20,095 nt of DNA, taken from contig CBDUZS010000049.1 of the NCBI GenBank assembly GCA_965371785.1, positions 1 to 20,095 of the forward strand. Reading direction: 5' to 3'. This DNA comes from CBDUZS01 sp965371785 (GTDB taxonomy: Bacteria > Fermentibacterota > Fermentibacteria > Fermentibacterales > JCC-6). How positions within the stretch are numbered: the first letter of the stretch is position 1; the number at the start of each line of letters is the position of its first letter. Under the pieces are notes generated by a model that worked only from the letters and a program-made list of their open reading frames with translations, did not search any database and was not told where the DNA came from. A program made the position numbers and the translations under genes. This document shows positions 1 to 7,753 of the stretch, in pieces.

Positions 1-484
1 CGTCGAAGTCTCCATCAACGGTATGCTCCGTCCAGGATGTTCCCGAGCCATCGACATTCTCCCACCAGGTGATATCGTTATCTGCGGAAGCAGCACCAAG
101 AATGTCCATATCACCGTCACCATCAATGTCTTCTGAGTAAACGGATACGGCAGCCCAGAAGTTTCCATCAACGGTATGCTCCGTCCAGGATGTGCCCGAT
201 CCGTCGATGTTCTCCCACCAGGTGATGTCGTTCCCCCCAGGGGCTGCACCGAGAACATCCATGTCACCATCACCGTTAACGTCCTCTGAGTAGACGCACA
301 TTGCAGATTCAAAGTCATCATCAACGTTATGCTCTATCCATGATGTACCCAGGCCGTCGATATTCTCCCACCAGGTGATGTCGGCATAGAACATGGAAGC
401 ACCTAGCACGTCCATATCACCGTCACCGTCTACGTCCTCTGAGTAAACGGAAGAGGCAAGGGAAAAGTCCCCATCAATGGGATG
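1..484 (-). repeat. 153-bp in-frame tandem repeats coding FG-GAP-like blades
   Basis: Three full 153-bp units (484-332, 331-179, 178-26) and the start of a fourth (25 onward) lie head to tail. Each encodes 51 residues beginning His-x-Val/Ile-Asp. Conservation is strong in the DNA as well as the protein: the plus-strand string ccatcaacggtatgctccg occurs at 12 and again at 165, exactly 153 bp apart. The array continues beyond the window. Confidence 0.9.
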
Positions 485-682
485 TTCAACGATTAGTTGA
501 AGTGCAATATCCCCTGGAATACTGCCCCACTCGATATTTGTGGAGAGAAAGAACTGATTGCCCCAGTCAATAACTGGCCCCAGCACACCGGCTCCCCCGG
601 ACCAATCGGCCTGGGTAGCAGAATCGGCATAGGTAACGATGAAGGAACCACAGAGCACCAAAGGCAGGATTCTTCTATACAT
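1..682 (-). CDS. Secreted FG-GAP/VCBS-like repeat protein, 3' end outside window
   Basis: The minus-strand frame is open from an ATG at 682 to the window edge (about 227 codons), so the C-terminus is missing. The first 19 or so residues (MYRRILPLVLCGSFIVTYA) look like a signal peptide. From about residue 67 there are near-identical 51-residue repeats. Each contains SEDVDGDGDMDVLGA, a calcium-binding-like D-x-D-x-D-G-D motif of FG-GAP/VCBS repeats, followed by DITWWENIDGSGTSW. Such repeats usually form beta-propeller blades in secreted or surface proteins. GGGGGTG lies just upstream of the ATG. The gene follows the 793-1791 gene on the same strand after a gap of about 110 bp. Function and ligand are unknown; the missing end may carry a sorting domain. 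The start and repeat family are well supported, the role is not. Confidence 0.85.
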   Translation of the reverse strand, partial: MYRRILPLVLCGSFIVTYADSATQADWSGGAGVLGPVIDWGNQFFLSTNIEWGSIPGDIALQLIVEHPIDGDFSLASSVYSEDVDGDGDMDVLGASMFYADITWWENIDGLGTSWIEHNVDDDFESAMCVYSEDVNGDGDMDVLGAAPGGNDITWWENIDGSGTSWTEHTVDGNFWAAVSVYSEDIDGDGDMDILGAASADNDITWWENVDGSGTSWTEHTVDGDFD

Positions 683-703
683 GGGACACCCCCTGTATAT
701 CAA

Positions 704-732
704 AGAATCTTAGGTATTTATGCAGATGTCAA
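704..732 (-). promoter_or_regulatory. Candidate sigma-70-like promoter for the FG-GAP gene
   Basis: A perfect TTGACA is read on the minus strand at 732-727. A 17-bp spacer follows, then a poor -10 (GATTCT, 709-704). Transcription would begin about 15 nt upstream of the ATG at 682. The weak -10 makes this tentative. Confidence 0.3.
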
Positions 733-792
733 CCAGATTGATGTACCTGATATCTGGTACCCCGTAGTGGATACTTTTAGAACTCTCGCAGC

Positions 793-1791
793 TTACTCTA
801 TGACAGTGAAGGGCTGGGTTGCAGTTACGTCCCCAGAGGTCATCCTGACGAAGTAGACGCCCGGACCCGGTAGCTCCAGAATGATATTGTGATAGCCGGG
901 TGGTCGATACCCCATGAAATCAGACCAGATAACTCTACCAACGACATCGTATAACTGGACAGATGTCAGTCCTCCGGCAACCAGGTGGTATGATAGAGTC
1001 GCTGACATAAGTGCAGGATTTGGAAGGATATCGAATGTGAGTGGAGCGATAGGATTAGACGATTCACTCCCAATACCACCCATGTTTACGCAGTAACGGT
1101 GTATCAGTCCCATCTCAGGATCATTGAACCAGAATCTGCTGCCGCCGTCACAAGTTCCTACACCTACTGCACTTGCATAGGTTCCGTACCCAAGCGGTTC
1201 ATAATGACTTGCAGAATTGTAGATACGAACTGGTGATACCTCATCGTTGCACGCAATAGGAATTCCAAATTCCACTTCTGCGCATAGATCATACACTTCT
1301 ATACTGTGACTAATGGTGAACAAGCATTGTATTGGCTGGCTGCCAATAGGCATCTCAAGCACATAAACAGATCTGTCGGAAGAATCCAGTAGATACATAT
1401 AATCAGTCATACTTTGGCTCAGTATGCCAATCCCCGAAATAGTCTGAATTCCAGTGTCTGAGAAGTCCCAGCTTCCAAGAAGGTTACCATCGTAATCGAT
1501 GGCATGTATGATTGCTGTCCCGCTCTCCGCGAACCATAAAGAATCAGTATTAGCTGCCAGTCCGACGGCAGGATTGGACAGTGGAGGTAGCTCAATTGTA
1601 TCGAGTACAGCTCCGGTCACGTCTTCAACAACGTAGATCAAACAATCCAGTGAATCCAGGACGTACAAACCAGCAAGCCCGGATATGTTCTCGCTGGGAG
1701 CAGGAAAGCTCCACTCTATGAACTGAGCCTGTACAAGACCAGTCAGCAGCACACAAACACCTATGAAACATCGAATGTTTTTTACTTTCAT
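793..1791 (-). CDS. Secreted protein with C-terminal Por/T9SS-like sorting domain
   Basis: The protein is 332 aa from ATG 1791. A TTG five codons upstream would also open the frame, but GGAG lies about 9 nt before the ATG, so the ATG is preferred. The N-terminus (MKVKNIRCFIGVCVLLTGLVQA) is a signal peptide. The middle has short, loosely repeated segments around LDSLDCLIYVV and YLLDSSDRSVYVL, suggesting beta-propeller blades, but I recognise no specific family. The last 80 or so residues match the pattern of the T9SS type A/FlgD-like sorting domain: ILPNPA, then YHL, VQLYDVVGRVIW, GYHNIILE and GVYFVRM. In FCB bacteria such domains direct export by T9SS and attachment to or release from the cell surface. 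No T9SS component genes are present here. Substrate and function are unknown. By eye this gene is more AT-rich than those from 1946 on. Confidence 0.85.
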   Translation of the reverse strand: MKVKNIRCFIGVCVLLTGLVQAQFIEWSFPAPSENISGLAGLYVLDSLDCLIYVVEDVTGAVLDTIELPPLSNPAVGLAANTDSLWFAESGTAIIHAIDYDGNLLGSWDFSDTGIQTISGIGILSQSMTDYMYLLDSSDRSVYVLEMPIGSQPIQCLFTISHSIEVYDLCAEVEFGIPIACNDEVSPVRIYNSASHYEPLGYGTYASAVGVGTCDGGSRFWFNDPEMGLIHRYCVNMGGIGSESSNPIAPLTFDILPNPALMSATLSYHLVAGGLTSVQLYDVVGRVIWSDFMGYRPPGYHNIILELPGPGVYFVRMTSGDVTATQPFTVIE

Positions 1792-1945
1792 TCTGTCACA
1801 CTCCAAAGATAACTAACTATATGTTAGCAAGATAGTCAAGACCATGATTGGGCAATGATACCACCCCTGACGGGACTAGAACTTTTGACGGAATTGCAGG
1901 CTTCTACGCAGTAAACCTGCGGTGTTGTTGAAGATTATGGCTGAT

Positions 1946-2965
1946 TCAGTTGTTTTCGGTGAGGAGATCCATCTCGGTGGTTTCCGTCAGTCCCGCTTCT
2001 GTGATCGTCTTCCTGGCATGTTCGAGACCCACGTAAAATCTGTTGGTGTAGAGTTCGTACTCATCGCGGAGCCTGGGGGGTGTCATGTTGACCGTTATCA
2101 CGTTAGCTCCGGCTTTGAAGCAGTCGAGCTGGCCGCCTTTTCTGAGCTTCTCGAAAGTGCTGGTGGCAGGAATGAGGGTGTTCTGCAGGAAGAGGCGCAT
2201 TGCTGCGATGAAACGCAGGCCCAGATCGACGTCTCCCACCGGAGCGTTCTCCAGAGGGGTTCCCTTTGCGGGGAGGAAGACCGAGACGCTGGACATTTCA
2301 ACTTCGAGCTCCTTTAGCAGCAGGAGATCATCTACCAGTGTGTCGATTGTCTGGCCCGGCAGGCCAAGGAGCGGGCCGGAGCCGATGTGATAGCCATGCC
2401 TTCGCATCGTCCGTAGCCATTCGAGCCTGCCTGCCAGCGTGAACCCGGGTTTCATCTCTTCGAAAAGGTCTGAATCGGCGGATTCGTGCTTCAGAATGAA
2501 TTTTCTCGCACCCGCTTCGTACCAGAGGTCCAGATCATCCTCACTGTGAATCCCGACACAGAGCAATACACCCATTCCCTTGCTGGATATCCTCCGAATC
2601 ACGCTTTCCAGCCAGTGAGCATCGTACTCCTCGCTCTCGGCAGCCTGGAGGAAGAACGTTCGGATACCGTTCTCGTAAGCCCTGTCGGCCGTGGCAACTA
2701 TCTCATCCGGAGTCAGAGTGAATCTCAATGCAGCAGTGTTGTCGGCGCGCATTCCGCAGTACAGGCAGCTGCACCTGCATGTGTTTGCGAATTCGATAAC
2801 GGCTCTTATGAAGGCTTTTTCACCGAAGTGCTTTCTTCTGATTTTTCTTGCGGCTTCGCAGAGGAATTCCATTTCATCGTTGTCCGATGTGAGAATCTTC
2901 CTGAGATCTTCTCCTGTAAAGCCCTGTTCGAGCCTCTGTTCTATCCATTCGCCTGTAATCGTCAT
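1946..2965 (-). CDS. HydE-like radical SAM enzyme (BioB/PylB/HydE group)
   Basis: The protein is 339 aa, near the HydE family length. The radical SAM cluster motif C-x3-C-x2-C is Cys63, Cys67 and Cys70 (NTCRCSCLYCGMR). Other HydE-like blocks are the TPDEIV region, FILKHESAD (about 157-164), GLPGQTIDTLVDDLLLLKE (about 201-219), IPATSTFEKLRKGGQ and AGANVITVNMTPP. HydE helps build the H-cluster of [FeFe]-hydrogenase with HydF and HydG; PylB and HmdB are related enzymes with other products. The C-terminal cysteines that bind a second, dispensable cluster in some HydE proteins are absent. The ATG overlaps the aroE stop (ATGA), so the gene is the last of a coupled operon. No HydF, HydG or hydrogenase gene is in the window, so the true substrate is open. 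Radical SAM membership is certain, a strict HydE function is not. Confidence 0.85.
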   Translation of the reverse strand: MTITGEWIEQRLEQGFTGEDLRKILTSDNDEMEFLCEAARKIRRKHFGEKAFIRAVIEFANTCRCSCLYCGMRADNTAALRFTLTPDEIVATADRAYENGIRTFFLQAAESEEYDAHWLESVIRRISSKGMGVLLCVGIHSEDDLDLWYEAGARKFILKHESADSDLFEEMKPGFTLAGRLEWLRTMRRHGYHIGSGPLLGLPGQTIDTLVDDLLLLKELEVEMSSVSVFLPAKGTPLENAPVGDVDLGLRFIAAMRLFLQNTLIPATSTFEKLRKGGQLDCFKAGANVITVNMTPPRLRDEYELYTNRFYVGLEHARKTITEAGLTETTEMDLLTENN

Positions 2966-3753
2966 GTCTGCTCTTCACGGGAAAGGAGTTCGTCTGTGAT
3001 AGCTGCCAGTGCTTCTTCATCCGCTTCGAACCCTGTCCATATTCTGAATGACTCGGCTGCCTGTCTGACCAGCATGTACTCCCCCGTAACGACTCTGATC
3101 CCCCTGGTTCGCAGGGAATTTCTCCAGGACCAATTCGGGTTGTAGTTCAGATCCATGAACAGGAAGCCCCCCGGGATGTTCCAGTAGATCGGAAAGTCAT
3201 CGTCGTCCTTCCAGCCCAGGACCGTAGCGTTGATCAAAGTTCCCGAAGAAATTTTCATGCATTCTTCCAGATCTTCGAGGGAGTATGCCCGTCCTTCTCC
3301 CGACCACATCTCAGGTGATCTGCAGAAGATCGAGAAATCTCTTTCGTCTCCTGCAAGTGCCCTTGCAGCAGCCCTTGCCACGCCACCGCTTCCAATAACA
3401 CAGACCGGGTCTGGAGCGTTAAAACATCTGAGAGTATGTCGCAAACCTGCAACATCTGTGTTGTACCCCATCCATCCTTCGTCAACTGACATGAGAGTGT
3501 TAACGGCGGAAACGGCATCCGCTTCCCCGTCGAGTCCGACACAGAACCTGATCACATCTGTCTTGTGGGGAAAGGTGACGTTGAGACCTCTCAGGTCTGC
3601 CCCGTGAAGCCTCGAAAGGAGAACCGGGAGCCTCGAGGGTTCTGTCGGATACTCTCTGTAACAGCCCTCGATACCCGACAGGCTGAAGAGTTCGGCATGT
3701 ATCACCGGGGACAGGGTTCTATCCAGCGGCCACCCGGTGATTCCTATCTCCAT
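2962..3753 (-). CDS. aroE: Shikimate dehydrogenase (NADP+)
   Basis: The protein is 263 aa, typical for AroE, which reduces 3-dehydroshikimate to shikimate in chorismate and aromatic amino acid synthesis. Substrate-site motifs are TLSPVIHAELF (residues 13-23), GLNVTFPHK with catalytic Lys64, SAVNTL (82-87) and GYNTDVAGL with catalytic Asp100. The nucleotide-binding loop GSGGVARAA follows. DLNYNP and GEYMLVRQAAESFRIWTG close the domain as in the family. The ATG at 3753 lies one base after the TAG of the upstream radical SAM gene, and the stop overlaps the next start as ATGA, so all three genes are probably co-translated. Placing aroE between two radical SAM genes is unusual. The N-terminal substrate residues look like true AroE rather than quinate dehydrogenase, though close paralogues (YdiB, AroE-like) cannot be excluded. 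Confidence 0.93.
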   Translation of the reverse strand: MEIGITGWPLDRTLSPVIHAELFSLSGIEGCYREYPTEPSRLPVLLSRLHGADLRGLNVTFPHKTDVIRFCVGLDGEADAVSAVNTLMSVDEGWMGYNTDVAGLRHTLRCFNAPDPVCVIGSGGVARAAARALAGDERDFSIFCRSPEMWSGEGRAYSLEDLEECMKISSGTLINATVLGWKDDDDFPIYWNIPGGFLFMDLNYNPNWSWRNSLRTRGIRVVTGEYMLVRQAAESFRIWTGFEADEEALAAITDELLSREEQT

Positions 3754-3754
3754 T

Positions 3755-5002
3755 CTACCCCTGCCTCATTCCCCTGATCTTCGAGAAGAGCCTGAAGAGC
3801 CAGTCCGACAATCCACCCTGTCTGTAGAATACCGGGGCGAAGAAATCACAGTCACGCGGCACTCTCCCCTCCTCCAGCATCTGTTCCGCTATCATGGAAT
3901 GGGCATAGGCTCTGATCGTTCCCAGGTTGACGAAAGTACTGCTCCAGCCGAGTGTCAGCCTTGCCCTGGCCATGAACATGAACTTGGCAATAAGCGCAAG
4001 GGTTCCCTCACCGGGGTTGCCGTTGAAGAAGTTCACCCCGACGTTCAGGCCGGCTTTTCTGGCAGCCCTCACCGCCGGGTAGAGACGCCGCGGGTCGTTT
4101 TTCTTGCCGAGCAGCCTCAAGCCCTTTGCCGTAATCGCATCGGGGGAGAAGTCGACCTTCTCGGCTCCTGCTCTGACCATCTTCTCCAGCTGTTCCGGAG
4201 TCACATCCGTATCGAGCCATGCCCCCCACCGGACTCCTGTATCGGCCTCTTTCAGTGCTTCGAGGAGTGAATTGAAGTAGTTACCGGGGCGGTTGAAGAT
4301 AGAATCAACGAACTGGAAGGTGGGCGCGCCCAGTTTGGCGAGATTCTCGATATCGGTTACAACGTGTCCGATGGGACGTGGTCTGAACTCCCTGCCGCTG
4401 AGAAAACCGTACGTGCAGTACGTGCATCCGAACGGGCACCCGCGCCTGCTCTGGACACCTACGCCATTACAGGCGAAATAGGGTTTCATGTCGAAGATCG
4501 AGTAATCGGGAAGCCTGATCGCAGAGAGGTCTGCCGGAACCGATGGGAGAAGCCTGCCGCCGTCCCAGCCCGTTATCTGCGTTCCCCCGCCTACGTGCGC
4601 AAGCAGCTGCGGGAAAACCACCTCTCCCTCACCGGAAAGGCCAAAATCTATTCTGGGGTGCTGCTCGAGTATCAGCTCGGAGTAGATGGAGAAGCCTGTT
4701 CCGCCTGCAACCACCACACCCTTCCAGGGGCGAAGACTCTCCAGTATCGCAGTAAAGGGAGGGATGTACGAGTGAGTTACCGGCCAGGTGCTGTCGTCGA
4801 TGTTTCGCAGGGAGATGCCAAGCACTTCCGGTTCGAAGTACTTCAGTTCACGATCGAGAGAACCGGTATTCCCTTCGGTCAGGCTGAGGTCCAGTATGCG
4901 GACATCGTGGTTTTCCAGCTGTCCCGCCAGGTAGGCAAGACCAATCGGAAAGATCGGCGCCTCTTTCCTGCCTGTAGAAGATTGCACGAGAAGTACTTTC
5001 AA
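3755..5002 (-). CDS. B12-binding-type radical SAM protein
   Basis: The protein is 415 aa from a TTG at 5002 preceded by GGGGAG. The longer frame to 5083 would run into the divergent gene and adds residues that do not look like a domain, so I reject it. Residues 1-140 form a Rossmann-like domain of the cobalamin-binding type: KVLLVQSST, PIGLAYLAGQL, VVVAGGTGFS and LSGEGE (123-127). The usual cobalamin histidine motif (DxHxxG) is not visible. The radical SAM core carries Cys189, Cys193 and Cys196 (RRGCPFGCTYC). Many class B radical SAM enzymes of this layout do methylations or ring and carbon rearrangements in cofactor, lipid or natural-product pathways; the substrate here cannot be read from sequence. 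It is the first gene of the operon with aroE and the HydE-like gene, ending one base before the aroE ATG. Confidence 0.85.
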   Translation of the reverse strand: MKVLLVQSSTGRKEAPIFPIGLAYLAGQLENHDVRILDLSLTEGNTGSLDRELKYFEPEVLGISLRNIDDSTWPVTHSYIPPFTAILESLRPWKGVVVAGGTGFSIYSELILEQHPRIDFGLSGEGEVVFPQLLAHVGGGTQITGWDGGRLLPSVPADLSAIRLPDYSIFDMKPYFACNGVGVQSRRGCPFGCTYCTYGFLSGREFRPRPIGHVVTDIENLAKLGAPTFQFVDSIFNRPGNYFNSLLEALKEADTGVRWGAWLDTDVTPEQLEKMVRAGAEKVDFSPDAITAKGLRLLGKKNDPRRLYPAVRAARKAGLNVGVNFFNGNPGEGTLALIAKFMFMARARLTLGWSSTFVNLGTIRAYAHSMIAEQMLEEGRVPRDCDFFAPVFYRQGGLSDWLFRLFSKIRGMRQG

Positions 5003-5041
5003 GAGACTCCCCTGTCCGTTTCCCCACGATGATGGTTTGAC

Positions 5042-5047
5042 TATAAT
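5042..5047 (+). promoter_or_regulatory. Consensus -10 box (TATAAT) for the CAP-HD-GYP operon
   Basis: TATAAT lies in the 43-bp gap between the divergent TTG (5002) and ATG (5046), overlapping the latter. No good -35 lies 16-18 bp upstream. Transcription would start near 5054, almost exactly at the in-frame ATG at 5055, which would make the mRNA leaderless. No Shine-Dalgarno sequence precedes either ATG. Confidence 0.35.
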
Positions 5048-6095
5048 GAAATCTATGCAAAGACACTCAAACCTCACGGTCAAGACGGTTCTGCTCCTTG
5101 CCGGTATGCTTCTTACCTCACTGGCGGGTGCTCAACCTGCTCTGCCGGTTCGCTCGATTGAACTGGACGGCCTGGCAGAAACCATCGCCGGAACGAGACA
5201 GATTCCCCGGGGTGGGAATCTTCTTCTCCTGGCTGCCGCAAATGGCTGGTACGGGCCGGTAAGCGATGTGATAATCCACCCCTCTTCCAGCTGGCAGGAG
5301 TTCTTCGAACTGTATGAGATGGGAGACGATGTTGAAAGGATCGGAGTCTTCGTTGACGCTGAACTTGACGTGACGGTGATCGTAACGGCTGCCGTACAGA
5401 GAGTTGCCCCCGACGGACTCAGCGCATCGTACTCTCCTGGAGACACCGTCAGCCTTACGTTCCCGCAGTGGAACACACTCGGCACACCCATGCTCGCAAT
5501 CGAGACACCGGACATGCAGGTTCTGGAGATCTATCCCGATTCGAGCGGGACATGTTCCTTCGTGGCAGTCATTCGGGGAGTCTACTGGATAGAGGTGCTG
5601 GAGGAAGTGAGTAACGGCCCCGAGGTTACGCTCCTCTTCCCCCTTGTGGCCGGGGGAACGGAATGGGATGTGATCGAAGGCCGCATCGACTATCCAAGCT
5701 CTGACGCGTCAACGATGCGGCAGGTTCTCGAAGAGCTCAACAGTCTCAGAGAATCGATGGGAATCCTCCCTCTCGAGGAGAACCCCCTGCTTGACAGCAT
5801 CGCACAGATCAGAGCGGCTGACCTGGCAGTCACGGGAAGCACAAGCCATCAATCTGCTGATGGTAACAGCCTTGCCGATCTGCTTCCACAGGATTGCACG
5901 TACGCCGAAAACATAGGCCGTGGAACAGGGTTCGACGAAGCATGGTCCATGCTTCTGCTGAGCCCCATGCACCTGAGAACCTGCCTGAGCCCTGATTACC
6001 GGTTCATCGGCACTGGCGCATCGGTAGATGCGAGGCTTGATAAGTGGCAGCTGGTGATCGTACAAGTATTTACGGCATTCGGTGACGATCTGTGA
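5046..6095 (+). CDS. Secreted CAP-domain (SCP/YkwD-like) protein
   Basis: The protein is 349 aa from ATG 5046 (346 from ATG 5055). A signal peptide is evident: VKTVLLLAGMLLTSLAGA. Residues of about 25-210 form an all-beta-looking region that I do not recognise. It may contain Ig-like folds (VSLTFPQW, GTCSFVAVIRGVYWIEV). The last 135 or so residues are a CAP domain. The order of motifs is LNSLRESMGILPLEENPLLDSIAQIRAADL, a TSHQ histidine, AENIGRG, EAW, SPMHLRTCLSP, GTGA and LVIVQVF. Bacterial CAP proteins are extracytoplasmic; their biochemical role is mostly unknown, with cell-wall or lipid binding proposed. The stop overlaps the next start as GTGA, tying it to the HD-GYP genes. The second CAP histidine (MHLR) is kept. 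Confidence 0.82.
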   Translation: MKSMQRHSNLTVKTVLLLAGMLLTSLAGAQPALPVRSIELDGLAETIAGTRQIPRGGNLLLLAAANGWYGPVSDVIIHPSSSWQEFFELYEMGDDVERIGVFVDAELDVTVIVTAAVQRVAPDGLSASYSPGDTVSLTFPQWNTLGTPMLAIETPDMQVLEIYPDSSGTCSFVAVIRGVYWIEVLEEVSNGPEVTLLFPLVAGGTEWDVIEGRIDYPSSDASTMRQVLEELNSLRESMGILPLEENPLLDSIAQIRAADLAVTGSTSHQSADGNSLADLLPQDCTYAENIGRGTGFDEAWSMLLLSPMHLRTCLSPDYRFIGTGASVDARLDKWQLVIVQVFTAFGDDL

Positions 6096-7753
6096 AGAGA
6101 CTGCTGGCTTTGGTGCTCCTTTCCGCCTGTGGAACATGGCTAGCGATCACTTTCTCCCCGGTCGATTCTCTTCCGCAGATTGTCCTGCTGGTCTTTCTTG
6201 CCTGCGTAACAACAGCTTTCCCCTGCACATGCACCGCATCGAATCGTTTCGCGTTGAATCGAAGCGTGTTCGCAGTGCTCTTCATTGCACTGGGCACATC
6301 GGGAGGGGCTGCCGCGGCACTGGCAGGTCTGTTTGCCGGCATCGCTTCGGGCAGAATGCGACCCGGAAACAGGTTCAGCGGCCGGGAGGGAGTGTTCTTT
6401 CTTCTTTCCGGTCTGGCATCCATCGGCATTATGGCGCTGGTCAGCTCAATACCGGGGGGAATAGCGGGAAGCTGGCAGAATGTTGCTCTGCTCCTTCTCC
6501 TGCTGGTACTCGCTGACAGCCTGATATCTTCGCTGATCGGGAAATTTCCCCTGCGGAGCATTCCTGGAAGTCTTACGAAGTATCTCCTCGACTACGTCAT
6601 TGTCACACCGGTAACGATCGTACTTCTCAGAGCTTCTGAATCGGGAGATATCGGCATTCTTGCAGCGGTTTCCATTCCGCTGATAGCCTACTCGCTCCTG
6701 CTCGACAACAGGGAACAGCTTGCCGCAAACCAGCGCGAGAAGACTGCCGAACTGTCTTCACAGAACGAGCTTGTCTGTGAATTGATGTCTGCCGTGTCAT
6801 CCAGGGAGCTGGTCTCTCTGCTTTCGGAGTACCTCGGTACTGCCGGTTCCTCTACCGGCGTCCGGATACTCTCGCGGCTGCCCGAAGAGAAAAGGTGGGT
6901 GGTATATGAAAGCGACGGACAGACAACCGTTGACTCCGAAGAACTTCCTGGCTTGCTCCCTGTCACCGGACGGCTCACAGAACCTTTCGAGCTGCCTGGC
7001 GGAAGAGGTGTGTTTCTGGGTCTGTCGGATGATGCGAGCCTGCTTCTGTTCCTGGACCAGGATTGCGCCGGGAGACTCACTGGAATGTCTCCCGAGATAC
7101 GGATTAATTTTGTGCTCCTGATCAGTCAGTCATGGCAGGCAATGGGCCACCATCTGAGGAGTGAAGAGGCATTCCTTGCGGCGGCGGTGATGCTGGTGAG
7201 ACTGGTGGATTCAAAGGATGATTACACACACGGACATTCGCTCCGGGTGGCAGACCTTTCCTGCGCGCTGGGAGCAAGACTAGAACTCCCGGATAACCAG
7301 ATGAAGACTCTCAGGGTTGGAGCCCTTCTGCACGACCTCGGAAAAATCGCGATCGATACCGAGATACTCACGAAGAAGGGGTTGCTCACCGCCTTGGAGA
7401 GAGGGTCGATGGAAAGGCACTCCGAGGAGGGGGCGGCAATCGTCGCCAGGCTCAAGGGATACGACAGGGTTGCTGATATCATTCTGAACCATCACGAGAG
7501 ACTCGACGGGGCAGGATACCCGTCCGGAAGAAAGAACAGAGAAATTCCATTTCTTGCGAGGATTGTTTCGGTAGCCGACAATTTCGATGCCATTACGAGT
7601 ACGAGATCCTACCACACTCTCATCGACCAGATGACTGCTCTTGATACGATACGCTGCGGACGGGGATTACAGTTCGACGCAAGGGTAGTCGACGCTCTGC
7701 AGGAGCTTATCTCCTCGAGGGTTCAGGAAGCGGGTACGGCAAATGGTGCTTAG
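6092..7753 (+). CDS. Membrane-anchored HD-GYP phosphodiesterase, catalytic motifs intact
   Basis: The protein is 553 aa from a GTG overlapping the CAP-gene stop (GTGA). Residues 1-205 hold about six hydrophobic helices, then a short charged helix and a GAF-like region (about 225-345). The HD-GYP domain fills 365-545. All expected metal ligands are present: His382 (GHSLRVAD), His414-Asp415 (LLHDLGKI), His443 (ERHSEEG), His467-His468 (NHHE) and Asp496 (SVADNFDAI). The GYP signature is ERLDGAGYP (469-477). Such domains hydrolyse cyclic di-GMP, in some cases cGAMP, with Fe or Mn. The N-terminal membrane part probably senses a signal at the inner membrane. The gene overlaps its paralogue by 11 nt, so the two are made together. 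No GGDEF synthase is present in the window. Confidence 0.92.
   Translation: MKRLLALVLLSACGTWLAITFSPVDSLPQIVLLVFLACVTTAFPCTCTASNRFALNRSVFAVLFIALGTSGGAAAALAGLFAGIASGRMRPGNRFSGREGVFFLLSGLASIGIMALVSSIPGGIAGSWQNVALLLLLLVLADSLISSLIGKFPLRSIPGSLTKYLLDYVIVTPVTIVLLRASESGDIGILAAVSIPLIAYSLLLDNREQLAANQREKTAELSSQNELVCELMSAVSSRELVSLLSEYLGTAGSSTGVRILSRLPEEKRWVVYESDGQTTVDSEELPGLLPVTGRLTEPFELPGGRGVFLGLSDDASLLLFLDQDCAGRLTGMSPEIRINFVLLISQSWQAMGHHLRSEEAFLAAAVMLVRLVDSKDDYTHGHSLRVADLSCALGARLELPDNQMKTLRVGALLHDLGKIAIDTEILTKKGLLTALERGSMERHSEEGAAIVARLKGYDRVADIILNHHERLDGAGYPSGRKNREIPFLARIVSVADNFDAITSTRSYHTLIDQMTALDTIRCGRGLQFDARVVDALQELISSRVQEAGTANGA

Noticed and set aside
1..484. CRISPR-like array
   Set aside because: The repeat period is 153 bp, in frame, with protein-coding constraint and no distinct spacers.
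1834..1839. TTGACT as a -35 box for the sorting-domain gene
   Set aside because: TATAGT lies only 12 bp downstream and the hexamer at 17 bp (TTAGTT) is poor, so no convincing pair exists.
1866..1930. Terminator after the HydE-like gene (CGCAG-GTTTA-CTGCG and GCAGG/CCTGC)
   Set aside because: Alternative short stems exist but no T-tract follows on the minus strand.
5003..5083. Longer start of the radical SAM gene at TTG 5083
   Set aside because: It would overlap the divergent CAP gene; TTG 5002 has GGGGAG before it and begins at the typical KVLLVQ strand.
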